This document shows positions 46,659 to 57,328 of a DNA stretch of 64,000 bases, in pieces; position 1 is the first letter of the stretch, and each line of letters opens with the position of its first letter. This DNA is from Mesomycoplasma ovipneumoniae. GTDB taxonomy: Bacteria; Bacillota_I; Bacilli_A; Mycoplasmatales; Metamycoplasmataceae. The translations under genes were made by a program, and so were the position numbers. Below the pieces are notes generated by a model. The model made no database searches, had not been told where the DNA came from, and saw nothing but the letters and a program-made list of their open reading frames with translations. The DNA lies in NCBI RefSeq assembly GCF_038095995.1, contig NZ_CP146005.1, positions 434,001 through 498,000 of the forward strand, in the 5' to 3' direction.

Positions 46659-48080
46659 CTATGATTCACCATCCTTATTTTCATTTACTTCTTCATTAGT
46701 TTCATTTTGTTTCTCTGTTGTTTCAGTTTTTTCTTCAACTTTTTCTTCAGTTTTTTCTTCAACTTTTTCTTCAGTTTTTTCTTCTGTTTTTTCCTCAGTT
46801 TTTTCGCTGTTATATTCAATTAATTTGTCAACAACTTTTTTGTTTGTTATGTTAATTTGAATTTCGCTGTGAGGAATTGTTTCGTTCAATTCTTCGACAG
46901 ATTTACCTGTGAATTTTGACAACAAGGCAATTTGCTCGTCATAATCTTGCTGGGTTGGAACTAATCCCTCAAGTTTTGCAATTTCAGCAAAAATAAAGGA
47001 ATTTTTAAGTAATTTTCTTGCTTCAGCCTCAAGTTGGCTATGAATATCTTGCTCAGTGAATTTTGTAATTCGGCAATATTCCTCAAGAGTAAATCCTTGT
47101 TGTTTTAAAGTTGATTCAAAAGTTTCATTTAAACGACTAACTTCAGCATTAATTAATTTAGTTGCAAGGGGAATTTCAACTTGATCAACAATTTCGACAA
47201 GTGCATTTTTTTGAAACTCAATTCTTGCTTTTTCAACATTTTCACGTTTTGTAAGATCTTCAAGATAAACCTCAAGTTGGCTAATTGTTTCAACATTTGG
47301 AATTTTTAATGAAGCAACAAAATCATTAGTCAATTTAGCAGGTTGACTTTCTTTGATTCTGTTGATTTTTACATGAAATCTTGCCTTTTTACTTGCATAA
47401 GCTGGAACATGGTAATCTTCTGGGAAAACCACATGAATATCGGCTTCTTTTTCAATTTCTAACCCAACTAGTTGTTCTTCAAAACCGGAAATAAAGCTAT
47501 TTGAACCAATTCGAAGTTCAAAGTCTTGTGCTTCTCCTCCTTCAAAAGGTTCATCATCAATAAAGCCTTTAAAATCAAAATTAATAATATCTCCCATTTT
47601 TACAGGACGATTTACATTAACAAATTTTCCTTTTGATTCTAAAAGTTTTTGTTTTTGGATTTCAATATCATCTTTTGTGACTTGTTTTACAGCATATTTT
47701 GTCTTAAGATTTTGATATTCAGGAAGCTTAATTTCAGGATAAACAGGGTAGAGAAACTCGATTTCTAAGGTGTTTTTGTCCATTTGAACAATATTAAAGA
47801 CTGGCGATTCAATAACATTGTCACTATCCATTACATTAGAAAAAGCTTGTTTTTCAAGTTCGGGTAAGTACATTCTAAGCGCTAATTCAAAAACTGACTG
47901 TGGATTTAAATATGGGCGGGCTTTTTCTAATGGCACTTTCCCTTTTCTAAAACCGCGTAATGACACTTTTGCAACTTGTCTTTTTTCAGCTTTATCGTAA
48001 TATTCAACTCATTTTTGCGGATCAGCTACTAACTTAATTTTAAGTTCGGCACTATTAGGTAAAAATTCACGTGTTATCAT
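46659..48080 (-). CDS. tig: Trigger factor
   Basis: 473 residues. It is the ribosome-associated chaperone and prolyl isomerase that meets nascent chains. The ribosome-binding loop appears as [13 protein letters not shown] (family signature GFRxGKxP, about residues 41-53). The FKBP-type domain follows ([33 protein letters not shown]-like [12 protein letters not shown]), and then the helical C-domain. The last 60 residues are an added acidic tail of [15 protein letters not shown] repeats that is absent from typical trigger factors and may vary in length. Start ATG at 48078-48080; the first 38 residues ([16 protein letters not shown]...) include an in-frame TGA. Confidence 0.95.
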
Positions 48081-48295
48081 TAATAATAATCCTTAAATTG
48101 TTATATAAAAGTAAAATAAAACTAATTATAATTTAAATTATGTAAATTTGTTTAAAAATTTAAAAAAAATAATAAAAAACTTAGCTTTTTCTCTTAGATT
48201 TTTAGGCAAATCTATTTATTTAAAAACTAAGGTTAATAATTTATTATTATCTAGGTTTTTATTTTTACTTAAATTATAATTTATTATTGCAAAAT
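48081..48295. other. AT-rich intergenic region, probable tig promoter
   Basis: No gene. On the minus strand a TATAAT (in AAATTATAATTAG, near 48122-48132) lies about 45 bp before the tig start. Confidence 0.45.
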
Positions 48296-49534
48296 TTAAA
48301 AAATTTTTATGCTGTTTTTTGAAATTTCTTTTATTTTTTCAATGGCAAAATCTAAACTTGCTTGTATAATTTCAGATCTACTTCCGGTAAAATTCAGTTC
48401 TCAGACTTCATCATTAATCGCAATAAATACTTGTCCGAGCTCGCCGTCCTGAACTGTAGGACCAGCATTTCCGGTCAAAGCAATTGCATATTTGGTTTGA
48501 AAAAAATCAAGACCGTATTTAGCCATTTTTAGGGCTGTTTGGGCATTAGTTACACCATTTTTTGTGTCAATACCAATTTTTTCCTTAATTTCGTTTTGAT
48601 AACAAACAAGTCCGCCGGCAAAAAACTTACTTGCACCGGGTTTTTTTACAATTTCAGCAGCAAGTGCGCCTCCAGTTAAAGATTCAACCGTAGCAATGCT
48701 AAATGGTTTATTGGCCATTAATCAGTCCTTTTTATTAAATTTTTTGCTAATTGAGCAAAAATTGCATTTAAATTCAATTTTTTTATATTTTTCAATTAAA
48801 AAATCAACATCTTCTTGACTTAAAAGTTTCAAATTTGCTTCAAAATTTGCCTTTTTACAGTTACAAATATAATCTCAATTTTGGAAGTCAACCTGATTAA
48901 AACTTGAAAAAAAGCTCATGAAATCCGTGATTTTTTCATTTTCTAGTCAGGATTCTACCTCTTGTAGTTCTTCTTCGGAATGATTAGGCAAAAGCTGAAT
49001 AATTAAGGATTGGGCTTTTGTTATTTTTGAATTTTCATCAAGTTCAATTAAATTTTTTACTACTGAATTAATTTGCTGAGATTGGTGGAAATAATAAGCT
49101 AAATCAGTGATAAAATCACCTTTTTGAAGCTTAACTTGACCTGAATAATTAGTTTTTTTTGTAAATTGGTTAATTTTTAAAAAACCAGAAGTTCCAATAT
49201 ATGAGCTTACAAGTAGGTTTGTGTTGTAATTTTTGAAAACATGAGCCGGAATTTCAAAATTATTTGCTGAAAAACTGGCACGAATTTGGCCTTTTTTATT
49301 TGTTTCAAGAACTAATGACTCAACAGTTTCAGAATTAATTTTAACAGAAAATCCAGTTGTTTTTTCCTTAATCAAAGTTGGAAGTGGCCCAAAAACATTA
49401 ATAAAACTTGCTAAAATAAGCGAACTAATATTGCTTAACTTGTGAATATTAACCGCTTTATTAACAATTTCAGTCATTTCTGAGACAACTATTAAAATAT
49501 TTTTGTGCAAATAAATTTTAGAATATGACGACAT
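48296..49534 (-). CDS. hslO-cinA: Hsp33-type redox chaperone fused in frame to a CinA-like domain
   Basis: One open frame of 412 residues when TGA is Trp. Residues 1-272 are Hsp33: the VSSYIGTSGFLKI and YSGQVKLQKGDFITDLAYYF regions match the family, and the zinc cysteines are present as CNC and later CNFC, the redox switch. Then DWL leads straight into MANKPFSIATVESLTGGALA, the CinA C-terminal (nicotinamide-nucleotide amidase) domain, with TGNAGP. I checked the junction codon by codon: GAC TGA TTA ATG, no TAA or TAG. CinA is usually a separate gene, and the internal ATG could allow separate translation, but no clear ribosome site precedes it apart from AAAAAGGA. Its start overlaps the tail region of the nuclease gene by a 2-bp gap. 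Confidence 0.8.
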
Positions 49535-49536
49535 GA

Positions 49537-50372
49537 TTATATTTTTTTATTTTGCTTAGATATTGAATTTGTTCATTTTTCTCAAAGTTGTTTTCACTCT
49601 TGTTCATTTTCACAACTTAAATACTCAAGAATTTGAGCATCAACTATAGGGTCAAAACTTGGCGAAATACCTAACTTTGTATAAAAATTATACCATTTTT
49701 TAATTTTTTCTATATCATCCATAACTTGAGATTCATTAACATCAAAAGTATAAGATTTTATATGTCTTTTTTTTATAGGAAATTCTTTGGGATTTTCGTA
49801 GTCATCTTCTTCTAAAAATGTTGCTACAATTGCATATTTTTCAGCATTTTTTAAAAATGCATATAATTGGGCTTGTTTTATGTATTTTTGCGGTAAATTT
49901 TCCCCTTTTTTACCTCATCTTTCAAAATTTTTCAGGCCGGTTGTTTTAATTTCGATTATTATATTAGTTTTTTTGATAAAACCATCAGGAATTCCGCCAA
50001 TAATTGGATCATCACTAAAATAATCATAATTATATTTTTCGGGAGGAAAAGTTTCAATTTCTAGACCTAATTTTTCAGAAATGGCTTTAATGACAAGAGG
50101 TTCGATTGCAACTCCGGCGTCAATATATTTAGTGTCTAAAATTGGCATATCTAATTTTGAAATTTTGACAAAAGCTCGAAATGGCGAACTAAAACTATCA
50201 AGTCCGAAAGCACTTCTCCAATTAAAGTTCCACCAATTTTTTTAAAACCGGTGTTAAAACCAAACTTTTTGTTAAGTAATTTCTCATGAAAAGCAGGATC
50301 AAGAATTAAAACCCGTTTTTCATGGTCAATAAAATATTCTTTTTTATTATAAAATTTACGATTTGTATACAT
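49537..50372 (-). pseudogene. YqaJ-type PD-(D/E)XK nuclease, frameshifted
   Basis: The first frame (from ATG 50372; RKFYNKKEYFIDHEKRVLIL ... KIGGTLIGEVL) ends after 73 codons. The second frame continues the same family from about 50200: LDSFSSPFRAFVKISKLDMP, ILDTKYIDAGVAIEPLVIKA, and the catalytic GGIPDGFIKKTNIIIEIKTTG (Asp, Glu, Lys). Joining them needs one extra base, or two fewer, near 50195-50210. Mycoplasmas often carry an intact version; such enzymes are thought to act in recombination or phage-type DNA processing. Either a real lesion or a sequencing error. Confidence 0.7.
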
Positions 50373-50379
50373 ATCTATC

Positions 50380-51030
50380 CTAAAGTCAAGGTTGTAAACT
50401 AATAAGTGAAAGTGAAATTCCGATAATAATTAACAGAAAAACATTTACCTTCCGCAAATACAAAATAAAAACTGTTATAGATCAAAAAATTGCAAATAAA
50501 ATAAAAACTCAAAGTCTTCAACCACTTATAAAATCACTTACTTCTTTTGTGACAAAATATCCATTATTAGAATTAAAAGCATAATTTACAAGCACTAAAT
50601 TGATAAAAAGTTGAAAAGCAAGCGCTAAAATAATTCCAATAATTGCTGGTCGAAAAATTTGTGCTTTTTTTGCAAAATTTGAGTCATTTTTTTGCGAAAC
50701 TCTTTTTAAAGCCTTTAATCAAATTACAACTAAAAAAATTGCCGGTAATATAAATACCATTAAAAAAATAAATGAAAGAAATCAACCTAAAACTCCAAAA
50801 TCTGCAATTAAAAATCCAGTAACTGCGGCCAATTTAATTGAAAAAACACCTGGTGTTGAATTTGCGACAGTGAAAATTTGATTAATTTTTTCTTGATCAA
50901 TTTCAAGACCTAACTCTCCAAGTTGTAATCAAAACCAATTAAAAACAGGCATAAAAACTTGCCCGCCACCAAAGACAATTAAACTAATAACTGCTAGCCC
51001 CAAAATTGTTAAACTAATTAGTAAAATCAC
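50380..51030 (-). CDS. chrA: Chromate transporter family protein, second half
   Basis: 216 residues, starting at GTG inside the end of the preceding gene (17-bp overlap, different frame). It contains VFGGGQVFMPVFNW, the ChrA signature, the NSTPGVFSIKLAAVTGF region and about six membrane segments. Short-chain ChrA proteins come as pairs of half-size genes, as here, and act together as a chromate/sulfate-type anion pump. The physiological substrate in mycoplasmas is not known. Confidence 0.85.
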
Positions 51031-51619
51031 GTTTTTTCTTTCATTTTTTAAACAAAAATAAAACTGAATATATAAATATAATTACTAAAATTGGGACAAT
51101 CGCTAAATTATACGGGCTTGGAACAAACAAAGAATATGCAAAACTTAATAATAAAACGGTGTAATAAACTAATTTATTCATTGAATTTTTGTCTTTTTTT
51201 CAATAAATATAACAAAATCCAAGTAAAATTCCGATAATTGTTGAAAAAATTGCTAGGTTAAAAGTGACTAAATATCTTGAAGGTAAATTTTTTACTAAAA
51301 TAAATAAAGTAAAAAATAATAAAACATGCGGGAAAATTCCCAAAACTGTTGCTATAACGCCCCAAAAAGCGCCTAATTTTTTAATGCAAACTAATGCCAT
51401 CATTTGAAGTGATGAAGGTCCGGGGAGCAAATTGGTCAAAATTAAACCTTGATCAAAATCACTTTTTGAAATTCATCCTTTTTTGACAACTGCCTGACTA
51501 AAAATAATAGGCATTAAAGAATTTCCTCCGCCAAAAGAAATTAAAGAAATTTTTACCACAAACCATAAAAGTGTTAAAAAATCTCTCATTTTCATATTTT
51601 TAATATTTTTTGTATTCAT
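51014..51619 (-). CDS. chrA: Chromate transporter family protein, first half
   Basis: 201 residues with SFGGGNSLMPIIF and LPGPSSLQMMALVC, the paired ChrA signatures, and about five membrane segments, ending in a basic tail. First gene of the pair; translation is probably coupled to the second. ATG at 51617-51619 has no clear ribosome site; the ATG codons at residues 9 and 11 are alternatives. Confidence 0.85.
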
Positions 51620-51656
51620 ACTTAATAAAATAATATATTATTTTTTAAAAATGTGG

Positions 51657-51662
51657 TATAAT
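51657..51662 (+). promoter_or_regulatory. -10 box of the tRNA-Trp gene
   Basis: TATAAT in GTGGTATAATTAAA, 12 bp before the tRNA. No strong -35 in the AT-rich stretch before it; the TG upstream may make it an extended -10. Confidence 0.7.
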
Positions 51663-51673
51663 TAAATTGGCTT

Positions 51674-51748
51674 AGAGGTGTAGTTCAATGGTAGAACAAC
51701 GGGCTTCAACCCCGTATGTTGCGGGTTCGACTCCTGTCACCTCTGCCA
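51674..51748 (+). tRNA. trnW: tRNA-Trp (anticodon UCA)
   Basis: Full cloverleaf: acceptor AGAGGTG/CACCTCT, D arm GTTC..GAAC, anticodon stem ACGGG/CCCGT with loop CTTCAAC (anticodon TCA), T arm with GGTTCGACT, discriminator G and encoded CCA. The A1 start and general sequence resemble tRNA-Trp(UCA) of M. capricolum. It reads UGA and UGG, which explains the many in-frame TGA codons. Confidence 0.93.
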
Positions 51749-51834
51749 TTTTTTTTATTTTTTAAATTAAAAAATAAAAAAAATGGCAATAAATTCTAAG
51801 TTTTCGACAAACGATTTAGAATTTTTTTAAAAGA

Positions 51835-52322
51835 TACCCGAATTTCACAGTTTGATGGCAAAAATCAATTTATGGATAAAATAACAAAAATCATAAAAAA
51901 ACAACTACTATTTAAACTCAATGCAAATAGCAAACTCGTTTTTATTTGCATTGAGCCTAAAAAAATATGTGAAGTTTTGAAAGATCCATAATTAAAAGCC
52001 ATAAATTTATAGATTTCTAAACGGTTAAATTTATGGTATCCCATCATATTTAAAAATATAATGGATAATTCGCATTTTCTGATTTTTTACGCAAAAACAT
52101 AATTAATTCCCCCTTAATTCAACATCAAAATTTATTAATTTATTCTTAAGTGAGATTAATTATAACATAATTTTTTCTTAGACCAAGCATTTTTTTATAA
52201 AAGCTTAATTTAAAATAATAAAAATCAAGCTTTTAGCATCAAAAAACCCGGATTTACGGGTATTTTTGCGTATTTATATTCACTAAAGCGAATTTTTTGC
52301 CATCAAACTGTCAAACTCGTGA
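51835..52322 (-). repeat. Structured leader element, copy 5 (compact, with both IS1634-like ends)
   Basis: The clearest boundaries: left CCCGAATTTCACAGTTTGAT, right (reversed) CGAGTTTGACAGTTTGAT, an inverted repeat of about 28 bp. Minus strand: only 7 A, TTGGTC, TATAAT, AAGGGGGAATT site and a 16-codon ORF starting MFLRKK. Stem 1 is perfect over 13 bp; stem 2 carries A-T where other copies have T-A. Confidence 0.8.
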
Positions 52323-52380
52323 CACCGAAAGTGAAATAGCAAAATATCTTGAATCTTTAGATTTAATAAGACATAAATAA
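52321..52380 (+). pseudogene. Short 3' remnant of an unknown gene
   Basis: Nineteen codons (TESEIAKYLESLDLIRHK) run to a TAA directly after leader-element copy 5, followed by a proper terminator. It looks like the tail of a gene whose body was lost when the element arrived. The family cannot be told. Confidence 0.4.
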
Positions 52381-52404
52381 TTTTCAATATTATTCAATTA
52401 AAAT

Positions 52405-52430
52405 AAAAAGGTGAAATTTCACCCTTTTTA
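52405..52430 (+). terminator. Palindromic terminator
   Basis: AAAGGTGAAATTTCACCCTTTT forms a stem with T and A runs on both sides, so it can serve both strands. It follows the gene remnant and also the minus-strand membrane gene. Confidence 0.75.
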
Positions 52431-52471
52431 TTTTAATTTTAAAAAAAATTTGTTTTGTATATTATAAAAAT

Positions 52472-52942
52472 TTAATCAAGAGAATCTTCAATAAGTTCTT
52501 TTTCTGACTTTGAAATAAATGATCTAAGCATAATAAGATAAATTATATTAATTCAACCAACAAAAATTGCGAGAATAGAAAGTACGTAAATTCCCTGAAA
52601 CTTTGAAACAAGGTGAACATTTTTTAGGTTCATTCGTCTTGGTAGATCATGTAATTTAAAAGGGGAAATAATTAATAAAATTAAGTAAACAAGTGATATT
52701 ATACTCCAAAAAACATTCGTTAGAATTCCAATCGTGGTTCCTCCAAGAAGTGCTGTAATGATAGCTTTTCTACTCTCTTCTGGGTTGGTGTTAATCTGAC
52801 CCACAGCACCAATAATTCCGACAATAAATACAATAAATGCTATAGTACCTAAAGCAAATTTAACTATACGAACAATTAATAATTTATCTACTCATGATTT
52901 AGTTGATTTTAATAATTGAGCGGCATCGTTATGATAAGCCAT
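52472..52942 (-). CDS. Small multi-span membrane protein, unknown function
   Basis: 156 residues; strong AGGAGG 7 nt before the ATG. About four hydrophobic segments (near 28-50, 65-100, 125-150). The loop with HDLPRRMNLKNVHLVSKFQG is basic and presumably cytoplasmic. Single gene, divergent from nadE with about 90 bp between. No family recognised. Confidence 0.75.
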
Positions 52943-53035
52943 TTATATCCTCCTGGAAAAATTGTATATTTTATATGAAATTTTATACTAAAAAATTATT
53001 TTTGTGATAAAATTATACAAGAAATTATTCTAATT

Positions 53036-53776
53036 ATGAAAAATAATGTACAAATAAATAATTATATAAATTATCTTACAGAATGAATTCGCCAAGAAGT
53101 ACAAAAGGCAAATAAAAAAGGCGTGATTTTTGGGATTTCTGGTGGTGTTGACTCTGCACTTGTTGCGTTTTTAGGAAAAAAAGCTTTCCCTAATTCGCAT
53201 TTAGGTCTTATTATGCCTATTCGTGATATGAGCAGCGATAAAAATGATATTGACCAATTAGTCAAAAAATTTGAAATTGCCACTAAGGAAATTAACTTAA
53301 GTTCAACTTTCCAGAACTTAAAAGACTTATTTAGTCTTAAAAATCAACTGGCAAATTACAATATCCAACCTCGCCTTCGCATGATTAGTTTATATGCTTT
53401 TGCTCAAGAATTGGACTATTTAGTTCTAGGAACTGATAATTTTTCCGAAATGTATCTTGGCTATTTTACAAAATACGGCGATGGTGGCGTGGATTTATTG
53501 CCAATTGTTAATTTAACAAAAATGCAAGTTTACCAAATCAGCGAACAAATTGGAATTCCAGATTCAATAATTGAAAAATCCCCAAGCGCAAATCTTTGAG
53601 ATAACCAAAAAGATGAAGATGAATTAGGATTTACCTATAAAGATTTAGATTTATTTTTTACAGATCCAAATTCAGTTAGTTATCAAGTAAGAAAAAAAAT
53701 TGAGAAATTACACAATTTAAGCGCCCACAAACGTAATCCAGTGCCAAGGCCTGCAAAAAAATTAGGAGACTTTTAA
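53036..53776 (+). CDS. nadE: NH3-dependent NAD+ synthetase
   Basis: 246 residues. It turns nicotinic acid adenine dinucleotide, ATP and ammonia into NAD+. The ATP-pyrophosphatase P-loop FGISGGVDSALVA starts at about residue 32. RLRMISLYAFAQ, GTDNFSEMYLGYFTKYGDG and EKSPSANLWDNQKDEDELGF are typical NadE motifs. No glutaminase domain, so free ammonia is the donor. The stop codon is followed at once by the yebC start, so the two are translated together. Confidence 0.95.
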
Positions 53777-54505
53777 ATGGCTGGTCATTCAAAATGAGCT
53801 AACATAAAGCACCGAAAAGGTGCCCAAGATGCCCTAAAAGCAAAGATTTTTAACAAATTTTCAAAAGAAATTATGGTCTCAGTAGCAAAAGGCGGACCTG
53901 ATCCTAATTCTAATCCGTCTTTAAGACTTATTATTTCAAAAGCGCGAGCAAAATCAATGCCAAAATCAAACATTGAAAAAGCAATTGCCAAAGGACAAGG
54001 CGCAACTAGTGAAGGTCAAATTTTTAAAGAAATAATTTATTCTGGAACTTTATCAAACGGAATTAGCCTAATTGTCACAATTTTAACTGATAATGTTAAT
54101 CGATCAGTTTCATCACTTCAAGCACTTTTTCGGCGTGCAAATGGACAAATTGGAAAGCAAAATTCAATTCCTTATTTATTTGAACAAAAAGGTTATCTTG
54201 AAATTGACAAAACTGATCAAATAAATGGCGATGATCTTATGATGTTTGTTCTTGAAAATGGCGGTGATGATTTTCAAGAAGATGAAGAAAGTTACTTAAT
54301 ATATTGTGAACCACGGGCAATTCAGGACTTAAAATCAGCAATTGAAAACAATTTTAGTGTAAATTTTAGTGCTGTTGAAATTAGTTATTTCCCTAATTCT
54401 TGAGTCGAACTTGATCAAGAAGGTACTGAAAAAATACTAAATCAAATTGATAATTTTCTTGAAGATGACGATATTCAAAATGTTTATCACAATCTAAAAG
54501 TTTAA
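53777..54505 (+). CDS. yebC: YebC/PmpR-family protein
   Basis: 242 residues, start [15 protein letters not shown] with TGA for Trp, the classic signature. The [20 protein letters not shown] and [10 protein letters not shown] segments follow. Members have been described both as DNA-binding regulators and as translation factors that relieve ribosome stalling at proline stretches. It abuts nadE directly and ends at a bidirectional terminator. Confidence 0.95.
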
Positions 54506-54520
54506 AAATTTTTTTTAAGA

Positions 54521-54556
54521 CAAAAATAGGAAGCATGAGAGCTTCCTATTTTTTTG
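54521..54556. terminator. Bidirectional terminator between yebC and the DUF31 protease
   Basis: AGGAAGC and GCTTCCT form a stem with a 6-nt loop, flanked by CAAAAAT and ATTTTTTTG, placed between two convergent genes. Confidence 0.85.
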
Positions 54557-54562
54557 AAAATT

Positions 54563-56449
54563 TTATTCTTTATTATAATAAAATTTTTTAATTTCTGAGA
54601 CTAAATCGATTTTATCATTTCGAAGTAAAATGCCTGTTGTCAAATGTGATGTTAAATTATTTTGATCATAGTAAAGTTTTTTTTGATCTTTTGCGAGAGT
54701 AATTAACTGATTTAAGAAAATTAATTCGCCATTTGTGTTATAAACTCCAGAACCAGAAGCGCCAGGACCATTTGTTACAAAAAAACTAGGGGCGCCGTTT
54801 TTAATATAAACACCTTTAAACATGTTTTTTGAAAATGCAGATCCAGGTCAAAATCCGCCAATTTTAGTTGTATAGTCAATTTCGCCGTTTTTTCATGATT
54901 TTTCACTAATTTTTAACGGTGGAAACTGTTGAACATGATCTCAGAAATTAGAAAATTTTTCAAATTGTTTGGTAAATCTATTGATATCGTCTTCAACAGT
55001 TTTACCATTTGAATAACGGAAGGAAGATAAAAGTCATCTTTTGTGTTGTTGGTAAAAATCAAATATACCTTTAATATCTTCTCTAAATCTAGCGTGGTTA
55101 AAGTAAAATATCCCTATATCCTTGCCAAAATTTTTAAAATTTTTCTCTTCTCGGAAATATCTTTTGTGCAAATTAGTGCTAAATTGACTTAATTCTCATC
55201 GGTTAGGTGACTTGATATAGATTGAATTATTGCCTGGAAATCTATTTTTCCTTTTCTTTAATTGCTCAATTTGTCTGTCATAGTCAGTTTTTATTCAAAA
55301 TAAACTCAACATTCCAGAACTAGCTAAAGAATCAACGGTATTAACATTATCATTATCATAGAAACGCATGAAAGGATAAGCCATTAATTCTCAAAAAGGT
55401 CTTTTATTAACATATAAAACATGCCTATTTGTTAAAAAAACACTTTCGCCTTCATGAGAATCAAGCAATATGGCGGTTCCGGTTGAAAATCTTACATTTC
55501 TCTGAAAAATATCTTTGTATCTTTGATCTGAATAGTCAACTGATCTAAATCCAAAATAATCAGGTTTAAAATTATTTTTTCGAAAACGCGGATTAAAGTA
55601 ACCAAAAAAAGTTTTCCTTGCATCTTCGTTTTTAGAAAAACTGCCTGTATTTATTTTATCAAGCCAATAAATATTCAAGTTTTCATTTTTTTCGCCTAGA
55701 TAATGATCATCATTTTCTTGTTTTATCACATTTGACTTTAGGGCAAAAGCTTCGTATGAATAAGTATTACCTCGAGCTTTATTAGTTACATCAAATCCGA
55801 TTTTTTGGGCGGGTTTGTTGTCATAATTGCTTAGTTTTGAAAATTCTAACTTTTCATTTATTATCGGTGTTTTTTCAACAGGTGAATCTTCAACAACTTG
55901 GCTTATTTCTGAATTTACCAGCGGAATTTGTTCGAGATTTGGCTCAGGTTTTTGCTCAAGTATTTGCTCAAGCTTTGGATCAACCTCAACTTTAGGTTCT
56001 GGTTTTGGTTCCGGTTTTGGTTTATTTGATTTGACTAAAGATTCTAATGATGAAAAATTTAAATTGTCGATTTGACTTTTATCTAAAGACGGATTTTGAA
56101 TTGTTGATATTGATGAATTTGCTAAATTATGATTATTTTTAGAAGTGGAATTTTCAGCGATACGATTATTATTTTCACGAGTTAATGGTGAATCATTATT
56201 TGAATCATTTATTGTTTTGATATTTCCAATTGGATTCAAATTTTGAGTAATTTGTGCCAAATCATTTTTTGGAGTTTGTAGTTCTGGTAAAATTTGATTT
56301 TTTGGTTGATTTTCTTCAGTAATTACTGGATTTTTAGCACTTTCATCCTTATTTTTTCTATCTTGGAAAGGTATAAAATTAGTGCATGAAATTACAAAAA
56401 AATTAACTAAAAGCAAAGGTGCTAAAGATTTGAAAAATTTAAATTTCAT
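54563..56449 (-). CDS. DUF31-family serine protease lipoprotein
   Basis: 628 residues. A lipoprotein signal ends at Cys22 (LLLVNFFVISC). Residues about 25-200 are a disordered Asn/Ser/Pro/Glu-rich linker with KPEPKPEPK repeats. The trypsin-like DUF31 domain follows: catalytic His in FLTNRHVLYV, and Ser in NGPGASGSGVYN near the C-terminus. DUF31 is also the protease domain of the MIP immunoglobulin proteases. No MIB-type partner gene lies nearby in this window, so the substrate is open. It should be anchored on the outer face of the membrane. Confidence 0.85.
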
Positions 56450-56602
56450 AACTAAACCACCCTTATCCTGATTCTAATAATCAATTTATAATATATAAAT
56501 TATAACAAAAAAATGTCAAAAAAATAAATATTATTATATTTATCGTTAAAAGCAAGATTATTCAATATTTAGTTAAAAATAATTAAAAAAGATCTTAAAT
56601 TT
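56450..56602. promoter_or_regulatory. Upstream region of the protease gene
   Basis: AT-rich; on the minus strand TATAAT-like sequence (in ATTTATAATATATAAATT, about 56482-56500) can serve as promoter. Nothing else seen. Confidence 0.4.
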
Positions 56603-57031
56603 TTAAGAGTTAATAATTAAAAACGGTAAAGTGATAATTAAAAGCAGAAAACCAACAACAAATCCTAGAAAAATTGGCAGAATAGATAGCTCTTTTTGTT
56701 TTTGCTTGACAAAATTATAATCAATTTTTGGACTAACAGGTTTAAATCCTCGTTTTTCTAACATCCTATTTTGCGATTGAATTCGCCATTTATGATAAGA
56801 AATTGAAAAACTACTAAATAAACCGAGTCTTAATACTGTCGCAAGAACTGAAATTGAAATTGATAAAAGTCCCAAAATTGAAACTACGTCATATCAAACT
56901 TTTTCTTGAACAAAACCCATCACAAAACCAATAATAGCTAAAAATAATGCTCAAAGAATCAAAGCTAAAATTGAACGTTTCTGGATTTTCCGTCTGAAAA
57001 TAGCACTGAAAAAAAACGAAAAAATAAACAT
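56603..57031 (-). CDS. Small membrane protein, unknown function
   Basis: 142 residues from ATG 57029-57031. Four hydrophobic segments: near 18-40 (LALILWALFLAIIGFVMGF), 50-70 (ISISVLATVLRLGLF) and 115-140 (LPIFLGFVVGFLLLIITLPF), with a basic loop KWRIQSQNRMLEKRGFKP between. No family recognised. Confidence 0.7.
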
Positions 57032-57328
57032 GATAATAAACCGTCGAATTTAAGTAAAATAATTTTAAATATATTATATACTAAAAATTGATTTTTTTAT
57101 TTTTAAACGGTTAATAGTCAAATTATTTTTTTGCCATTTTTGCAAAATGGCTGTATCATTTTAGTTTTAGCAGTCAGTCTTTTACAAAAAACTGAATAAA
57201 ATTATATATTTTACACATTTATAGTTTAGACAATAACAAATTTTATAATTTGGAAATAAGCTAAAAAATTATAAAAACTTTTAACTATTTTTTAGTAATT
57301 ATAATATAATTTTATATATTATTTAGTC
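57032..57328. promoter_or_regulatory. Divergent intergenic region
   Basis: No gene. A hairpin GCCATTTT/AAAATGGC at about 57132-57150 lacks a T-run on either side. TAATTATAATATAA at 57297-57310 gives a -10 for the rightward gene. Confidence 0.45.

Noticed and set aside
51014-51030. Treating the two chromate-transporter genes as one frameshifted gene
   Set aside because: Half-size paired ChrA genes are a known natural arrangement, each half has its own FGGG motif, and the first ends with a proper stop.
57132-57150. Hairpin GCCATTTT/AAAATGGC as a terminator
   Set aside because: No T-run follows on either strand and no gene ends near it.
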